A DNA stretch of 64,000 bases from Prevotella sp. (lineage in GTDB: Bacteria > Bacteroidota > Bacteroidia > Bacteroidales > Bacteroidaceae): NCBI GenBank assembly GCA_016285075.1, contig JAEEQB010000008.1, positions 36,152 to 100,151 of the forward strand. Reading direction: 5' to 3'. The position numbers and the translations under genes are program-made. Below, piece after piece: positions 7,859 to 15,682 of the stretch. Each line of letters opens with the position of its first letter. Within the stretch, counting starts at the first letter, position 1. The notes under the pieces are model-generated. The model was not told where the DNA came from. It searched no databases and saw nothing but the letters and a program-made list of their open reading frames with translations.

Positions 7859-8620
7859 TTATTTTGTTTGCTTCTTTGTCTTCCCCTTGAGTCGAGCATA
7901 TTCCTGACGTGCTTTTTCCAACTGTTTCTTGAATCTGTCATTGACAGCCAAAGCACCAATAATGGAGGTGGCAAGAATACATGATGCATCGATGTCGCTC
8001 TTATAGTGATAGCCCGCAACAACGCGGCCGAGGGCATACTCGTAGGCTCGCTTCATCAAGACATTGGCGGAGTCAGGCTCAATCATTGCCAGTGTCATAG
8101 CGTAGACATATCCACGGGTGGCATGTCCCGAGGGATAGCTATAGTCCTTGGCTTCTTCCTCTTCAGTCTCAGGAACAAGTGAAGGCTCTGCAAACTGCAC
8201 GAAGGGGCGCTTGCGCTGGTAATAGTTTTTTACGCGTCTGTTGGCATTATGGGCATCACTGCCTGCACCGCCAGCCAGATTGTCAATCTCGGGTGTCAAT
8301 CCTGGGCTGATGGTCATTCCAAAGGCAGCCGAGAAAGCCTCATAGAGTTCCATAGGACCGTCAAGTTTAGCCTGCTGTCCAAAAGGTGTGTCACGCTGTT
8401 GCTTTCCCCACTGATAATAATAGAAATCATTGCAGAATGCAGGGTCTGTCACCTCCAGAGGTTCAGGTAGGAACAACAGTCCGTCAGGGCGTGTTTCGTC
8501 CGTCAGGAACGGTTCAGGGTAGGCAATAACTGCCTGGGCATGGGCAACGATGCCGCAAACCAAGAGGATGGCTGCAACCATCCATTGTCTGTACTGTCTC
8601 ATAACTGTTTTTATGTTCAT
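7859..8620 (-). CDS. Secreted PAP2-type (class A acid) phosphatase
   Basis: A 253-residue periplasmic phosphatase. A signal peptide ends near VAHAQ. The three PAP2 motifs are present: the K-x6-RP type segment (VKNYYQRKRPF), PSGHATRGY, and GRVVAGYHYKSDID as the third motif with its His and Asp. The arrangement is that of class A non-specific acid phosphatases (PhoN-like), which dephosphorylate diverse phosphomonoesters; lipid phosphatase activity is possible. The ATG at 8602 is an alternative start. It sits 16 bases after the caspase-like gene. Confidence 0.88.
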   Translation of the reverse strand: MNIKTVMRQYRQWMVAAILLVCGIVAHAQAVIAYPEPFLTDETRPDGLLFLPEPLEVTDPAFCNDFYYYQWGKQQRDTPFGQQAKLDGPMELYEAFSAAFGMTISPGLTPEIDNLAGGAGSDAHNANRRVKNYYQRKRPFVQFAEPSLVPETEEEEAKDYSYPSGHATRGYVYAMTLAMIEPDSANVLMKRAYEYALGRVVAGYHYKSDIDASCILATSIIGALAVNDRFKKQLEKARQEYARLKGKTKKQTK

Positions 8621-8636
8621 TTATTTTGATGGATTA

Positions 8637-9929
8637 TTATCGTCGGATTGTCTTGACATCCACCTGTTTCACGCCGTTCTGGCGCTTGGTACTGCTGTTG
8701 CTCTCGGTCTTTCGGGCAGCCGAGCTGATAGTGCTGCTGATCAGTTCGTCCCATGATGGAGTTTGCTGGTTGAGGGCGCTGATCTGGCTGCGCAGACTCT
8801 CGAAGAAGCTCAGCAGGAAGAACCCTCCGTTTTCACCACACCAGGAGTATTCACCAGGACTGGATGCTGTTGCAATGATGTCACCTTTTGACTTCAGGAA
8901 CAACGTACTAAGCTTCTGCAGATTGAAATTGGTATTTGATCGTGAGAAGAGCGAGTTGCTCTTCACCATGGGTTGGTTCATGTTGATGATGCTGTTGCAG
9001 CAGTCGCTGAGCACGATGTTCAGTCGGGCTCTCTTAGCGAGGATGGCACTGTAGATGTCGCTCAGCGCCATATAGTTCTGCTCAGCATTGTCATAGGCAC
9101 TCGAGGACAAGTCGAGGCAGGGATAGTAGTCCAGTTGATCCTTGAATCGGAATCCGTGTCCTGTATAGACAAACACCACCACGTCGTCCGTACCAGGCTG
9201 CAAGGCCTGCAATGCACGGTCTACGCGGCTCTTTCCGTAGTTCTGGCCTGAGATGACGGTCTCGTAAAGTCTCATGCCAAGAGCTTTGGCGATTCCTCCG
9301 AACTCACTACGTATGCGTCGCAGGTCAATATCACAAGCAGGGCCTATGTCGCTGACCTCCGTGTTGGCTACCGCAATCAGATGGAGTGTTGCGGCGTCAT
9401 GTGGGTAGTTGTTTATGCTGTTGATATTCTGTTCTTTGACAGTATTAATGCCTTTGAGCATCATCTGATACTCCGGCTCTTTCTCACCGTAGAACTGTCC
9501 AATGTATTCCTCGTCCATGTCGTTCAGTGAGACTTCCTGGAAGGTGTTCGTCTCAATCCATGAGCTAATATCATCCAGATCGTAACCAAGATGTGGTGTG
9601 GCACTCATGTCAGATTGGTCATCTTTTTCCCATGTCCACATCAGGTAGGGCATGTCTTCATTATCGGGTATAAGGAACATCAGGCCGACGTCGCCCTCGC
9701 CTTTCTTCTCTTCCACATGGCAAACGTAGTTGGCCATATAGCAGCTGTTGTTCTCCAAAGCCTCGTTGTCTACAAGTCTCATCTTGCAGTGTTCATCGTC
9801 AGTATAGATCAACAGGCCAACGAAGTTGTCATCACTGTTGGGCAGTTTGAAGGTCATTTCATAGAAGGTCTGTCCTTTAGCAGTCAGTACCGCTATCAGC
9901 ATGAAAGCCCCGAATATGAATCTCCGCAT
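8637..9929 (-). CDS. Secreted caspase-like (C14) cysteine peptidase
   Basis: A 430-residue exported protein whose second half is a caspase-fold domain. The His is residue 258 in VVVFVYTGHGFRF and the Cys is most likely residue 311 in NIVLSDCCNS; VANTEVSDIGPACDIDLRRI is the first strand and helix of the fold. The N-terminal 170 residues after the signal peptide (MRRFIFGAFMLIAVLTAKG) form an unrecognised acidic domain that may sense or regulate. ATG 9929 was chosen over 9965 because it starts the signal peptide. It lies in the AraC-to-LemA run. The target protein is unknown. Confidence 0.85.
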   Translation of the reverse strand: MRRFIFGAFMLIAVLTAKGQTFYEMTFKLPNSDDNFVGLLIYTDDEHCKMRLVDNEALENNSCYMANYVCHVEEKKGEGDVGLMFLIPDNEDMPYLMWTWEKDDQSDMSATPHLGYDLDDISSWIETNTFQEVSLNDMDEEYIGQFYGEKEPEYQMMLKGINTVKEQNINSINNYPHDAATLHLIAVANTEVSDIGPACDIDLRRIRSEFGGIAKALGMRLYETVISGQNYGKSRVDRALQALQPGTDDVVVFVYTGHGFRFKDQLDYYPCLDLSSSAYDNAEQNYMALSDIYSAILAKRARLNIVLSDCCNSIINMNQPMVKSNSLFSRSNTNFNLQKLSTLFLKSKGDIIATASSPGEYSWCGENGGFFLLSFFESLRSQISALNQQTPSWDELISSTISSAARKTESNSSTKRQNGVKQVDVKTIRR

Positions 9930-10009
9930 GTTGTTTGTTTTCTTTGAAGTGGCTGCGGAACTCAAATTCCGCAGCCGATAATGATTGTTTAATAGAATTA
10001 CAGACTATC

Positions 10010-10426
10010 TCATTTGACAGAGATAAACTTGAGGCACTCCTGCATTTCTTCCTCGCTCATGCCAAGAGCAACGCCTACTGTGCCGATGGCCTCGCCAACC
10101 TGCTGGCTGAGTTCATTGATGGATTTCATGGTCTCCTCATCGGGCTCGTAGTTGGGATATTCCTTGTTCAGTTCCTGAAGAGTCTCACCCAGAGCCTGGC
10201 AGGTTGCAATCACGTCATCCTTACTCTTGGCCTCTGCCAATACATCGGCTACGCCATCATAAGCACCTAACAAGGCTGCAGTAGCCTCGTCGTTCTTGTC
10301 AAGTGTGGCCTCTGCCTCGGTAGCTTCGCTGTTTTCACTGTTTGCTGCAGGCTGGTTGCTTGAACCACCACAGGAAACCATCACCATCGTTGCTGCTGCA
10401 ACGAACACATAGAATAACTTTTTCAT
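10010..10426 (-). CDS. Small acidic lipoprotein
   Basis: A 138-residue predicted lipoprotein with the lipobox VMVSCGG (Cys near residue 19), an Asn/Ser/Glu-rich linker and an alpha-helical domain with repeated acidic helices (TAALLGAYDGVADVLAEAKSKDD, LNELSQ-like segments). No family was recognised. It lies between DUF2207 and the caspase-like protease and could be a small surface or periplasmic partner of that system. Confidence 0.75.
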   Translation of the reverse strand: MKKLFYVFVAAATMVMVSCGGSSNQPAANSENSEATEAEATLDKNDEATAALLGAYDGVADVLAEAKSKDDVIATCQALGETLQELNKEYPNYEPDEETMKSINELSQQVGEAIGTVGVALGMSEEEMQECLKFISVK

Positions 10427-10508
10427 TCTGTTTAAATTAATTAAATTGTTTGTGCCTACTCCCTTCCAAGCGTTTCGGCATTCTCTTCGTCATATTTCAA
10501 TCTCTTTT

Positions 10509-12248
10509 CTATCGTCCTCCGCCGCCACCGCCGCCTGAGTAACCTCCACCGCCACCAAACGAAGAGTGGCTGGAGAAACCTGACGATGATGTGGAACGGT
10601 CGGCTATACGCTCGATGGTATGGGTGGTCGCCGTGTAGATGGAGTCACTGAACATATAGACAATGTCATCCTCAGTAGCTACTTCAAGGCTCTTGGTGAT
10701 ATTTGACATCTGCATGTACTCCGGCCATATCTTGGCCATTTCCTTCCTTACCTGTTCGGCCAGTCCGAAGAACTCTGCATAGATCATATATTGGTCCCAA
10801 AGCCCCACCTCCATCATGCCGCGTTCGTTGAGCAGTGAGAAATCGTTCAGGAAGGCTTTCAGTCCGAACAGGTCAGCAGCGTTCCGCTGAATATACTCTT
10901 TGTCAGCCTTTCCTTCGAGCGTTTTCATGAAATTCTGGATGTCTGTCTCATTGCTCTTTTTCTTACACCACTGCGCAAACTCGTTGGGTTGTAGCACCAG
11001 ATCCTCGCCCGAGGCAAGAGTCAGCAGTTTCAGTACGTGACTGGCCAACCGGTCATCGCCTTTCGCTTCCTTGTCGACATCCTGCCTGGGATGGACTATC
11101 TTCAGCATGTCCCTGTCCTTGTTCTTGTATTTCTCACGTACAATGGTGACATCGCCTTTGGACATGAGCTTCAGCAGAAGGGCACCGATGATGTTCTTGT
11201 CGCTCATACCATAGATGTAGGACAGGTCATCTATCACCTTCTTGTTTTTCACCAGCGTCCACTCTTTCTTCACGTCACGGAAGTATTTCCCCTTCTCAAT
11301 ACCGAGTTTCTTACGTCGGCGCCATTTTCGCAACGGAGAGAGCGTCAGGATCCACCATGCTGCGCACAATAGCATCCAAGCCAGCGAGAATAGCATGGTG
11401 ACTGCCAGGTTGGTGCAGAAATAGAGAAAAAGTCCGCCAAGGATTACCAAACCGCATAGTATCCAGTCCCAGAATCCCCATTCCTCATCTTCACTGCTGT
11501 TCTGAAAGTCACTGCCGTCCAAGGCGCGCTGCTTCCTTTCAGCCCAAGTCTCACTGCCCGTAGTCGCGGGCTGGAAAACGCCCTTGTCGAACTCGAGCAT
11601 GATGATCATGCGTTTGCCGTTGCCGATGGCTCCCTCGGGGGTGGCTACAATATTATTACCATCGAACTCTATAAGACCCTGATAACCGAAAGCCCAGCGG
11701 CGGGTGTTGTTTTCAGAGAGGATGATGCTGTCGGTGGCAGTGATGACCACCTTGGCTTGCTCCACTGCGCAGTTCATGTCAACGAAGGCGTGGTTGAAGC
11801 CGTCGTTGGTGTCATAGCTCTTCACCAGATTTGTCAGATCATACCGGACAACGTACTCGTGCTCGCCCCAGTCGCCGAAGCCCCAGCACACTTCCTGGCC
11901 ATTGTTTGCCAGACCACATTTGCCGGTTTTCTCCTCACGGCTGGCATCGACATCCCAGTCACTGAGGGTCTCGAACGTCACGAGGCCCTCATTTCCCGGA
12001 ACAAAGCCTTCCACGGTCAGGTTCTCTATACGCATGTCCCCCAACCCTTTATGAGCAACATACCACTCGGTCTTGGCATCGCTGTCATCCAGACTGATAA
12101 GCCAGTGCTCCTCAATCGAGGCAGTGCCGTTGGCGTGAAGTACTGTCTTGATGTCCAGGCGCTTTACTGTGCTGGCTAGGCTCACCATAGAGGGGAACCC
12201 GGCTAGCAGTAGTAAAAGCAACGTTATACTGATTCTCTGATGTCTCAT
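10509..12248 (-). CDS. DUF2207 domain membrane protein with Gly-rich tail
   Basis: A 579-residue protein of the DUF2207 type. It has a signal peptide, an extracytoplasmic beta-rich domain (DIKTVLHANGTASIEEHW ... VRYDLTNLV), two or three membrane helices around residues 255-300 (WDWILCGLVILGGLFLYFC, MLFSLAWMLLCAAWWIL), and a cytoplasmic winged-helix-like region (NIIGALLLKLMSKGDVTI). The tail is FGGGGGYSGGGGGGG, the Gly-rich end typical of the family. Such proteins commonly neighbour LemA. The biochemical function is unknown. Confidence 0.88.
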   Translation of the reverse strand: MRHQRISITLLLLLLAGFPSMVSLASTVKRLDIKTVLHANGTASIEEHWLISLDDSDAKTEWYVAHKGLGDMRIENLTVEGFVPGNEGLVTFETLSDWDVDASREEKTGKCGLANNGQEVCWGFGDWGEHEYVVRYDLTNLVKSYDTNDGFNHAFVDMNCAVEQAKVVITATDSIILSENNTRRWAFGYQGLIEFDGNNIVATPEGAIGNGKRMIIMLEFDKGVFQPATTGSETWAERKQRALDGSDFQNSSEDEEWGFWDWILCGLVILGGLFLYFCTNLAVTMLFSLAWMLLCAAWWILTLSPLRKWRRRKKLGIEKGKYFRDVKKEWTLVKNKKVIDDLSYIYGMSDKNIIGALLLKLMSKGDVTIVREKYKNKDRDMLKIVHPRQDVDKEAKGDDRLASHVLKLLTLASGEDLVLQPNEFAQWCKKKSNETDIQNFMKTLEGKADKEYIQRNAADLFGLKAFLNDFSLLNERGMMEVGLWDQYMIYAEFFGLAEQVRKEMAKIWPEYMQMSNITKSLEVATEDDIVYMFSDSIYTATTHTIERIADRSTSSSGFSSHSSFGGGGGYSGGGGGGGR

Positions 12249-12269
12249 TCAAAAGTGATTATGGTGTCT

Positions 12270-12725
12270 CTACTCCTTCTCGGCTGCTTTCTTGATAATA
12301 GCCTTCAAATCATCCTTGTCGAAGGCCATCAACAGCCGGTTTCCTTCTTCTTTGATGTCACCGTTGTAGTCACATATTACAAAGGCAAGCGAACCGTCAC
12401 AAAAGGTCAGATAGGCTACTACGCCCAACAGCTCCTCATCGGATGCCAGTGCTTCAACAACGGCTTCAAGAGCCTTTTCCTTGTTCTTGCACATAAAGGC
12501 GAACATGTCAGTGTTAACACCGTACACAATGTTCATCTGATCGTCTTCAAAGCCAAAGAAGACGTAGTACGCATCATCGTCACCATCTTTGATGGGGACA
12601 TCCTGATTTTTTTCCTCACAATACTGTTTCAGCACCTTACGGGCTTCTTGGGCACTCTGTGCCTGCATAGCTATCGGCGCTAACAGCAGTACGAGGCTCA
12701 TGGCAATTTTGATTAACTGTTTCAT
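12270..12725 (-). CDS. Secreted protein of unknown function
   Basis: A 151-residue protein with a signal peptide (MKQLIKIAMSLVLLLAPIAMQAQ) and a small mixed alpha/beta domain containing DDDAYYVFFGFEDDQMNIVYGVN and GSLAFVICDYNGDI. It is acidic, with a Lys-rich end. No family was recognised. It lies 21 bases before DUF2207 and 36 bases after the AraC regulator, in one apparent transcription unit. Confidence 0.7.
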   Translation of the reverse strand: MKQLIKIAMSLVLLLAPIAMQAQSAQEARKVLKQYCEEKNQDVPIKDGDDDAYYVFFGFEDDQMNIVYGVNTDMFAFMCKNKEKALEAVVEALASDEELLGVVAYLTFCDGSLAFVICDYNGDIKEEGNRLLMAFDKDDLKAIIKKAAEKE

Positions 12726-12761
12726 ACTATACTTTGTTTGAATTAATAATATTAGTGTTGC

Positions 12762-13925
12762 TTAATTTGCAGTTGGGTCAAGTTCCAAGCGGGAATCTGA
12801 TTTCTGTTCTTTCTTGCGGTATTCACTAGGGGCCAAACCAAACTGGCGTTTGAAGGCGCGGGTGAATGTTGGCAGGTCGTTGTAGCCGCAGCTGAGGGCT
12901 ATCTCAATGATCTTTCGGTTGGAGTGAGCCAATTCGCCGGCACAGTGGCGCAAGCGCTGGTCGCTGATCCATGCCACGAGATTGGTTTTCAAAGAGGCTA
13001 CGTACTCAGAGACATCAGTCGAGCGCACACCTAGAGCCTGTGCCACATCATCGAGCATCGGATTGCCGCTGAAGAAAGGGTTTCTGTCCATTCGGATGCC
13101 CCAGGGAGTGGTACCTCCCTGCTCTAAGTCAAGCAGAAGGGGCACACGGCGCACGATAAGTACAGGGGCAAGACGACCATTGTCACGTGCTCGCAGATAG
13201 CACACCAACCGCCAGTAGGCATAGACTGTCATCACCAATGCTACGATGAGTATTACATTATATGTAATGTGTATGATAAGGCTGGTGGTTATCATTGGTA
13301 TCAAACAGCCTACAAACAGTGCAGCCCAGCCAAGAACAGCGCGTACCTCACCGTTGTGGCGCTCAACATCATCGCTCAGTGGACGGTTGGCACGCTCGTG
13401 GCGGTCGTGAATGTAGGCTTCGGCCAACATGCCAGCAGCGATGGCCCAAAAGACGAGGAGTGCTCCGACGAACATCATACGGCCGTAGAACACGATAGGG
13501 GCGCTACGCCGAAAGTCGAGCAACTCGTCAGCATGGAACAGGGGCCGATAGAAACCAGAAGTCTGCATCAAAATGTTGACGACAAGGAAAATGGCAGGTA
13601 TGAGCAACAGTAGTACCCAAAGGGTGAAATTGCGATAGTGGCGAGGACGCGACATGAGGGCGGTGCCACCCATGACTAATATGATAAAGGTAATATCGAG
13701 CAGAACAAGAGGTTGAGAGGCATAGACCTCAATGCCTTCTGGACGCACTATGGAGAAAAGACTGAGACGCTGCAAGGCGAAGACCGTGAAGACTGCTGCC
13801 ACGAACTGGCGCAACCGTTTGAGGTCACCGTTAAAACACCGTCCGTGGAAGAAAATTCCCCAGGCAGTGAGTAGGCTCAACACGAGCATTGCGGCATTGG
13901 TTGTGTAGAAGAGCGTTGCAGTCAT
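12762..13925 (-). CDS. Membrane-embedded AraC family regulator
   Basis: A 387-residue regulator. The first 230 or so residues hold about seven hydrophobic helices (NAAMLVLSLLTAWGIFF, PLVLLDITFIILVMGGTAL, LLLLIPAIFLVVNILM and others). The end is a classic AraC domain with two helix-turn-helix motifs (KIIEIALSCGYNDLPTFTRAFKRQFGLAPSEYRKK). It would sense an envelope or membrane signal and bind DNA. The ATG at 13925 was chosen because the in-frame ATG at 13976 falls in the -7 box. It is the first gene of the run down to LemA, so it may control that run. Confidence 0.87.
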   Translation of the reverse strand: MTATLFYTTNAAMLVLSLLTAWGIFFHGRCFNGDLKRLRQFVAAVFTVFALQRLSLFSIVRPEGIEVYASQPLVLLDITFIILVMGGTALMSRPRHYRNFTLWVLLLLIPAIFLVVNILMQTSGFYRPLFHADELLDFRRSAPIVFYGRMMFVGALLVFWAIAAGMLAEAYIHDRHERANRPLSDDVERHNGEVRAVLGWAALFVGCLIPMITTSLIIHITYNVILIVALVMTVYAYWRLVCYLRARDNGRLAPVLIVRRVPLLLDLEQGGTTPWGIRMDRNPFFSGNPMLDDVAQALGVRSTDVSEYVASLKTNLVAWISDQRLRHCAGELAHSNRKIIEIALSCGYNDLPTFTRAFKRQFGLAPSEYRKKEQKSDSRLELDPTAN

Positions 13926-13973
13926 TCGGCTGTGGGTTATTCGGGCACATTTGCGACCCTTGCCAATTAAGTG

Positions 13974-13981
13974 CAAATATA
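13974..13981 (-). promoter_or_regulatory. -7 promoter box of the AraC gene
   Basis: TATATTTG on the minus strand, about 50 bases before the ATG at 13925. The -33 element is not clear. The degenerate 21-bp array begins about 20 bases further upstream. Confidence 0.5.
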
Positions 13982-14003
13982 TCTGTTTTTTATCAGTCTT
14001 TTA

Positions 14004-14087
14004 GTTGGCAGAGCCTGTAAAGCGGTTGGCAGGGCTACTAATTTGGTTTGCAAAGGCTGGTTGTGACTTGGCAGGGGCTTACAAAGG
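14004..14087. repeat. Degenerate 21-bp tandem array (4 units)
   Basis: Four diverged copies start at 14004, 14025, 14046 and 14067. Each opens with GTTGGCAG or a close variant (GTTTGCAA, CTTGGCAG), followed by a GGCT-like and a TAA-containing part. The opening TTGGCAG and the following TACT and AATT resemble units of the array at 43629-43760. It lies immediately upstream of the AraC promoter. Confidence 0.55.
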
Positions 14088-14170
14088 AATGAAATAGCTT
14101 TGCGTGAACACAGGCTCCAGAGATCTTCTGATATAGCCATCTATACATGCATTTTCTCCTCCCGTTAACA

Positions 14171-14280
14171 ACACTATCACCCCTCTAGTATGACACTATC
14201 GCCCCTCTAGTATGATACTATCGCCCCTCTAGTATGATACTATCGCGCCAATGGTATGATACAACAATAACAATATGGTA
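14171..14280. repeat. 22-bp tandem array, family 1 (4 units plus a decayed fifth)
   Basis: Units run 14171-14192, 14193-14214, 14215-14236 and 14237-14258, with a degenerate copy at 14259-14280. Each junction rebuilds the near-palindrome TAGTATGATACTA (or TAGTATGACACTA), and the rest of the unit is TCGCCCCTC or a variant. An inverted half, TAGTGTCATAC, follows at 14290-14300. Reverse-complemented, the unit matches the array at 53445-53620. No spacers are present and 22 is not a multiple of 3, so it is neither CRISPR nor coding. Confidence 0.85.
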
Positions 14281-14310
14281 AACGTCCTGTAGTGTCATAC
14301 CTATTTGTGG

Positions 14311-14345
14311 AAATAAAAAAAGCCGAAAGAATTAAACTTCCGGCT
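14311..14345 (-). terminator. Intrinsic terminator after the polyene operon
   Basis: On the minus strand, AGCCGGAAG pairs with CTTTCGGCT (one mismatch, 7-base loop), followed by a run of seven T. It lies about 200 bases after the last gene of the 26-kb operon and is the first clear terminator in its direction. Confidence 0.75.
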
Positions 14346-14435
14346 AGGAAAAGTCTGTATTTTTAAGTTCCCGTTGCAGCGTTTCCATAGTAGTTGCCCT
14401 ACTTGTCGTTTACGCTTCTTACCTTCATACCAAGT

Positions 14436-14540
14436 TTACAAGTCCATCAAATCCACCTCACGCGTGACAACGGCCAGTGTAAAGCTGATCAACACGCCCA
14501 AAAGGATGGGGAAGATTTTGATGATACCCTGCCAGCATAG
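14436..14540 (-). pseudogene. Probable remnant of a nucleobase (NCS2-type) permease
   Basis: Directly after the stop of the acyltransferase gene, the same frame reads a hydrophobic stretch with WQGIIKIFPILLGVLISFT, then LAVVTREVDLMDL and a stop. The pattern (G-x-x-K-x-x-P-I-L-x-G-V, then a V-D pair) recalls an internal membrane segment of uracil/xanthine permeases. There is no start codon and nothing else of such a gene is present. It looks like a deletion scar; the family assignment is from memory. Confidence 0.4.
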
Positions 14541-15662
14541 TTACCATAGTTCCTTCAGCGGGTTGGCATAGATGCCGAGGAAGATATCGCGTAACACATC
14601 GGGTTCCGGAACATCGAAACGGTTGAGTTTCTCCATGCGGTGGAGAAAGGCCTGACGTTGTTCGGGGGTATAGCGGCCTTGATAGCGATGCTGGCCATAG
14701 CGCAGGTCGTGGGCTATGTAGTTGTTGGGCGTAAGCTGGTAGGCAGTGCGGATACGGCGGTCCAGCAGCTGTGCCACTTGGCGGTGATACTCGTTACTAG
14801 TGCAATCATCGAACTGGCGTAGGTCGTTTTCGGTGACCTGTGGGCAGAAACTGATGTGCACACGCCCTTTGGGTTGGGCGATGCCGGTGAGTATGCTGTT
14901 GAGGTCTTCGCCGGGCTTCTTTACATAAGGGGCCTGACGCGACTGGTAGAGCTCCAGAGCCTTGAGAATGTCGCACGACTCCCACTCGTAGCTCACGCTG
15001 ACAGGCACGATATGGAGCTGTGAGAGTGCTTGGATCTTATCCTGAGGATAGCTCATGCAGAACATCTTGATGATGCCTTGGTCGGTGCGGTCCAGACCGT
15101 CCTTGGTGCGTCCGTTTCGTTGGGCTATCCAAAGGCTCTGCCCCTTCTCAGTAAGCACGTACCGTATGTAGTCGGAGAGATGGACCGAGGAGAGGTAGAA
15201 GTCGCGCATTGTGCCGCCTCTCTCCACACGGAACATTTTGTTGGCCTTACCTATGTCAATGACCAGCGGCGATGACATGAGGTTTGCACCGAAGGTAATT
15301 TCAGAGGTCTCGTGCCCGTTCTTGTAGAGGATATACTGCAGGAGGCAGGCATCGAGCATGATGTCGCGATGGTTGCTGACGAAAAGGTATTTCTTGTCAG
15401 GGTCAAGTTGCTCCACGCCGCTGTAGGTGAATTCGGTGATGGAACGGCGGATGACCTGTTCGTTGACGCAGCGCATGACTTCAAGCTGGAAGTCGCGGAT
15501 GGTGCGGAAGGAGAGCATCATTTCTTTCACCTCTTCTGGGTTGCGTCCTGGATAGACGTAAGTGCAGAGTAGCCCGAAGAAGTTGCTGTTGACAATGTTC
15601 TGCATGGCGGCAGGTATCTCGCTGTCATAGTAGGGACGGATGTCATCAAAATTGTTGTTCAT
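14541..15662 (-). CDS. 1-acylglycerol-3-phosphate acyltransferase-like protein
   Basis: A 373-residue PlsC-superfamily acyltransferase. The catalytic block is FVSNHRDIMLDACLL (His and Asp) and the later block is QRNGRTKDGLDRTDQGIIKMF. The first 60 residues include a dimerisation-like helix. It is the last gene of the polyene operon, 20 bases after the MMPL exporter. It probably acylates a glycerol- or sugar-lipid acceptor with the polyene or a companion fatty acid. In related bacteria an acyltransferase of this kind can be fused to the exporter; here it is separate. Confidence 0.82.
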   Translation of the reverse strand: MNNNFDDIRPYYDSEIPAAMQNIVNSNFFGLLCTYVYPGRNPEEVKEMMLSFRTIRDFQLEVMRCVNEQVIRRSITEFTYSGVEQLDPDKKYLFVSNHRDIMLDACLLQYILYKNGHETSEITFGANLMSSPLVIDIGKANKMFRVERGGTMRDFYLSSVHLSDYIRYVLTEKGQSLWIAQRNGRTKDGLDRTDQGIIKMFCMSYPQDKIQALSQLHIVPVSVSYEWESCDILKALELYQSRQAPYVKKPGEDLNSILTGIAQPKGRVHISFCPQVTENDLRQFDDCTSNEYHRQVAQLLDRRIRTAYQLTPNNYIAHDLRYGQHRYQGRYTPEQRQAFLHRMEKLNRFDVPEPDVLRDIFLGIYANPLKELW

Positions 15663-15682
15663 ATGAGATTGTGGAATGAATG

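Noticed and set aside
14171..14280. CRISPR array (also 53445-53620 and 43629-43760)
   Set aside because: Units are directly adjacent with no unique spacers, vary unit by unit, and no cas gene is near.
14004..14280. Plasmid origin with iterons
   Set aside because: The 22-bp period is iteron-like, but there is no rep or par gene and the array sits among chromosomal genes with a relative 39 kb away.
14374..14571. 65-residue rightward reading frame
   Set aside because: It runs opposite to the permease remnant and into the acyltransferase gene; no start signal or family.
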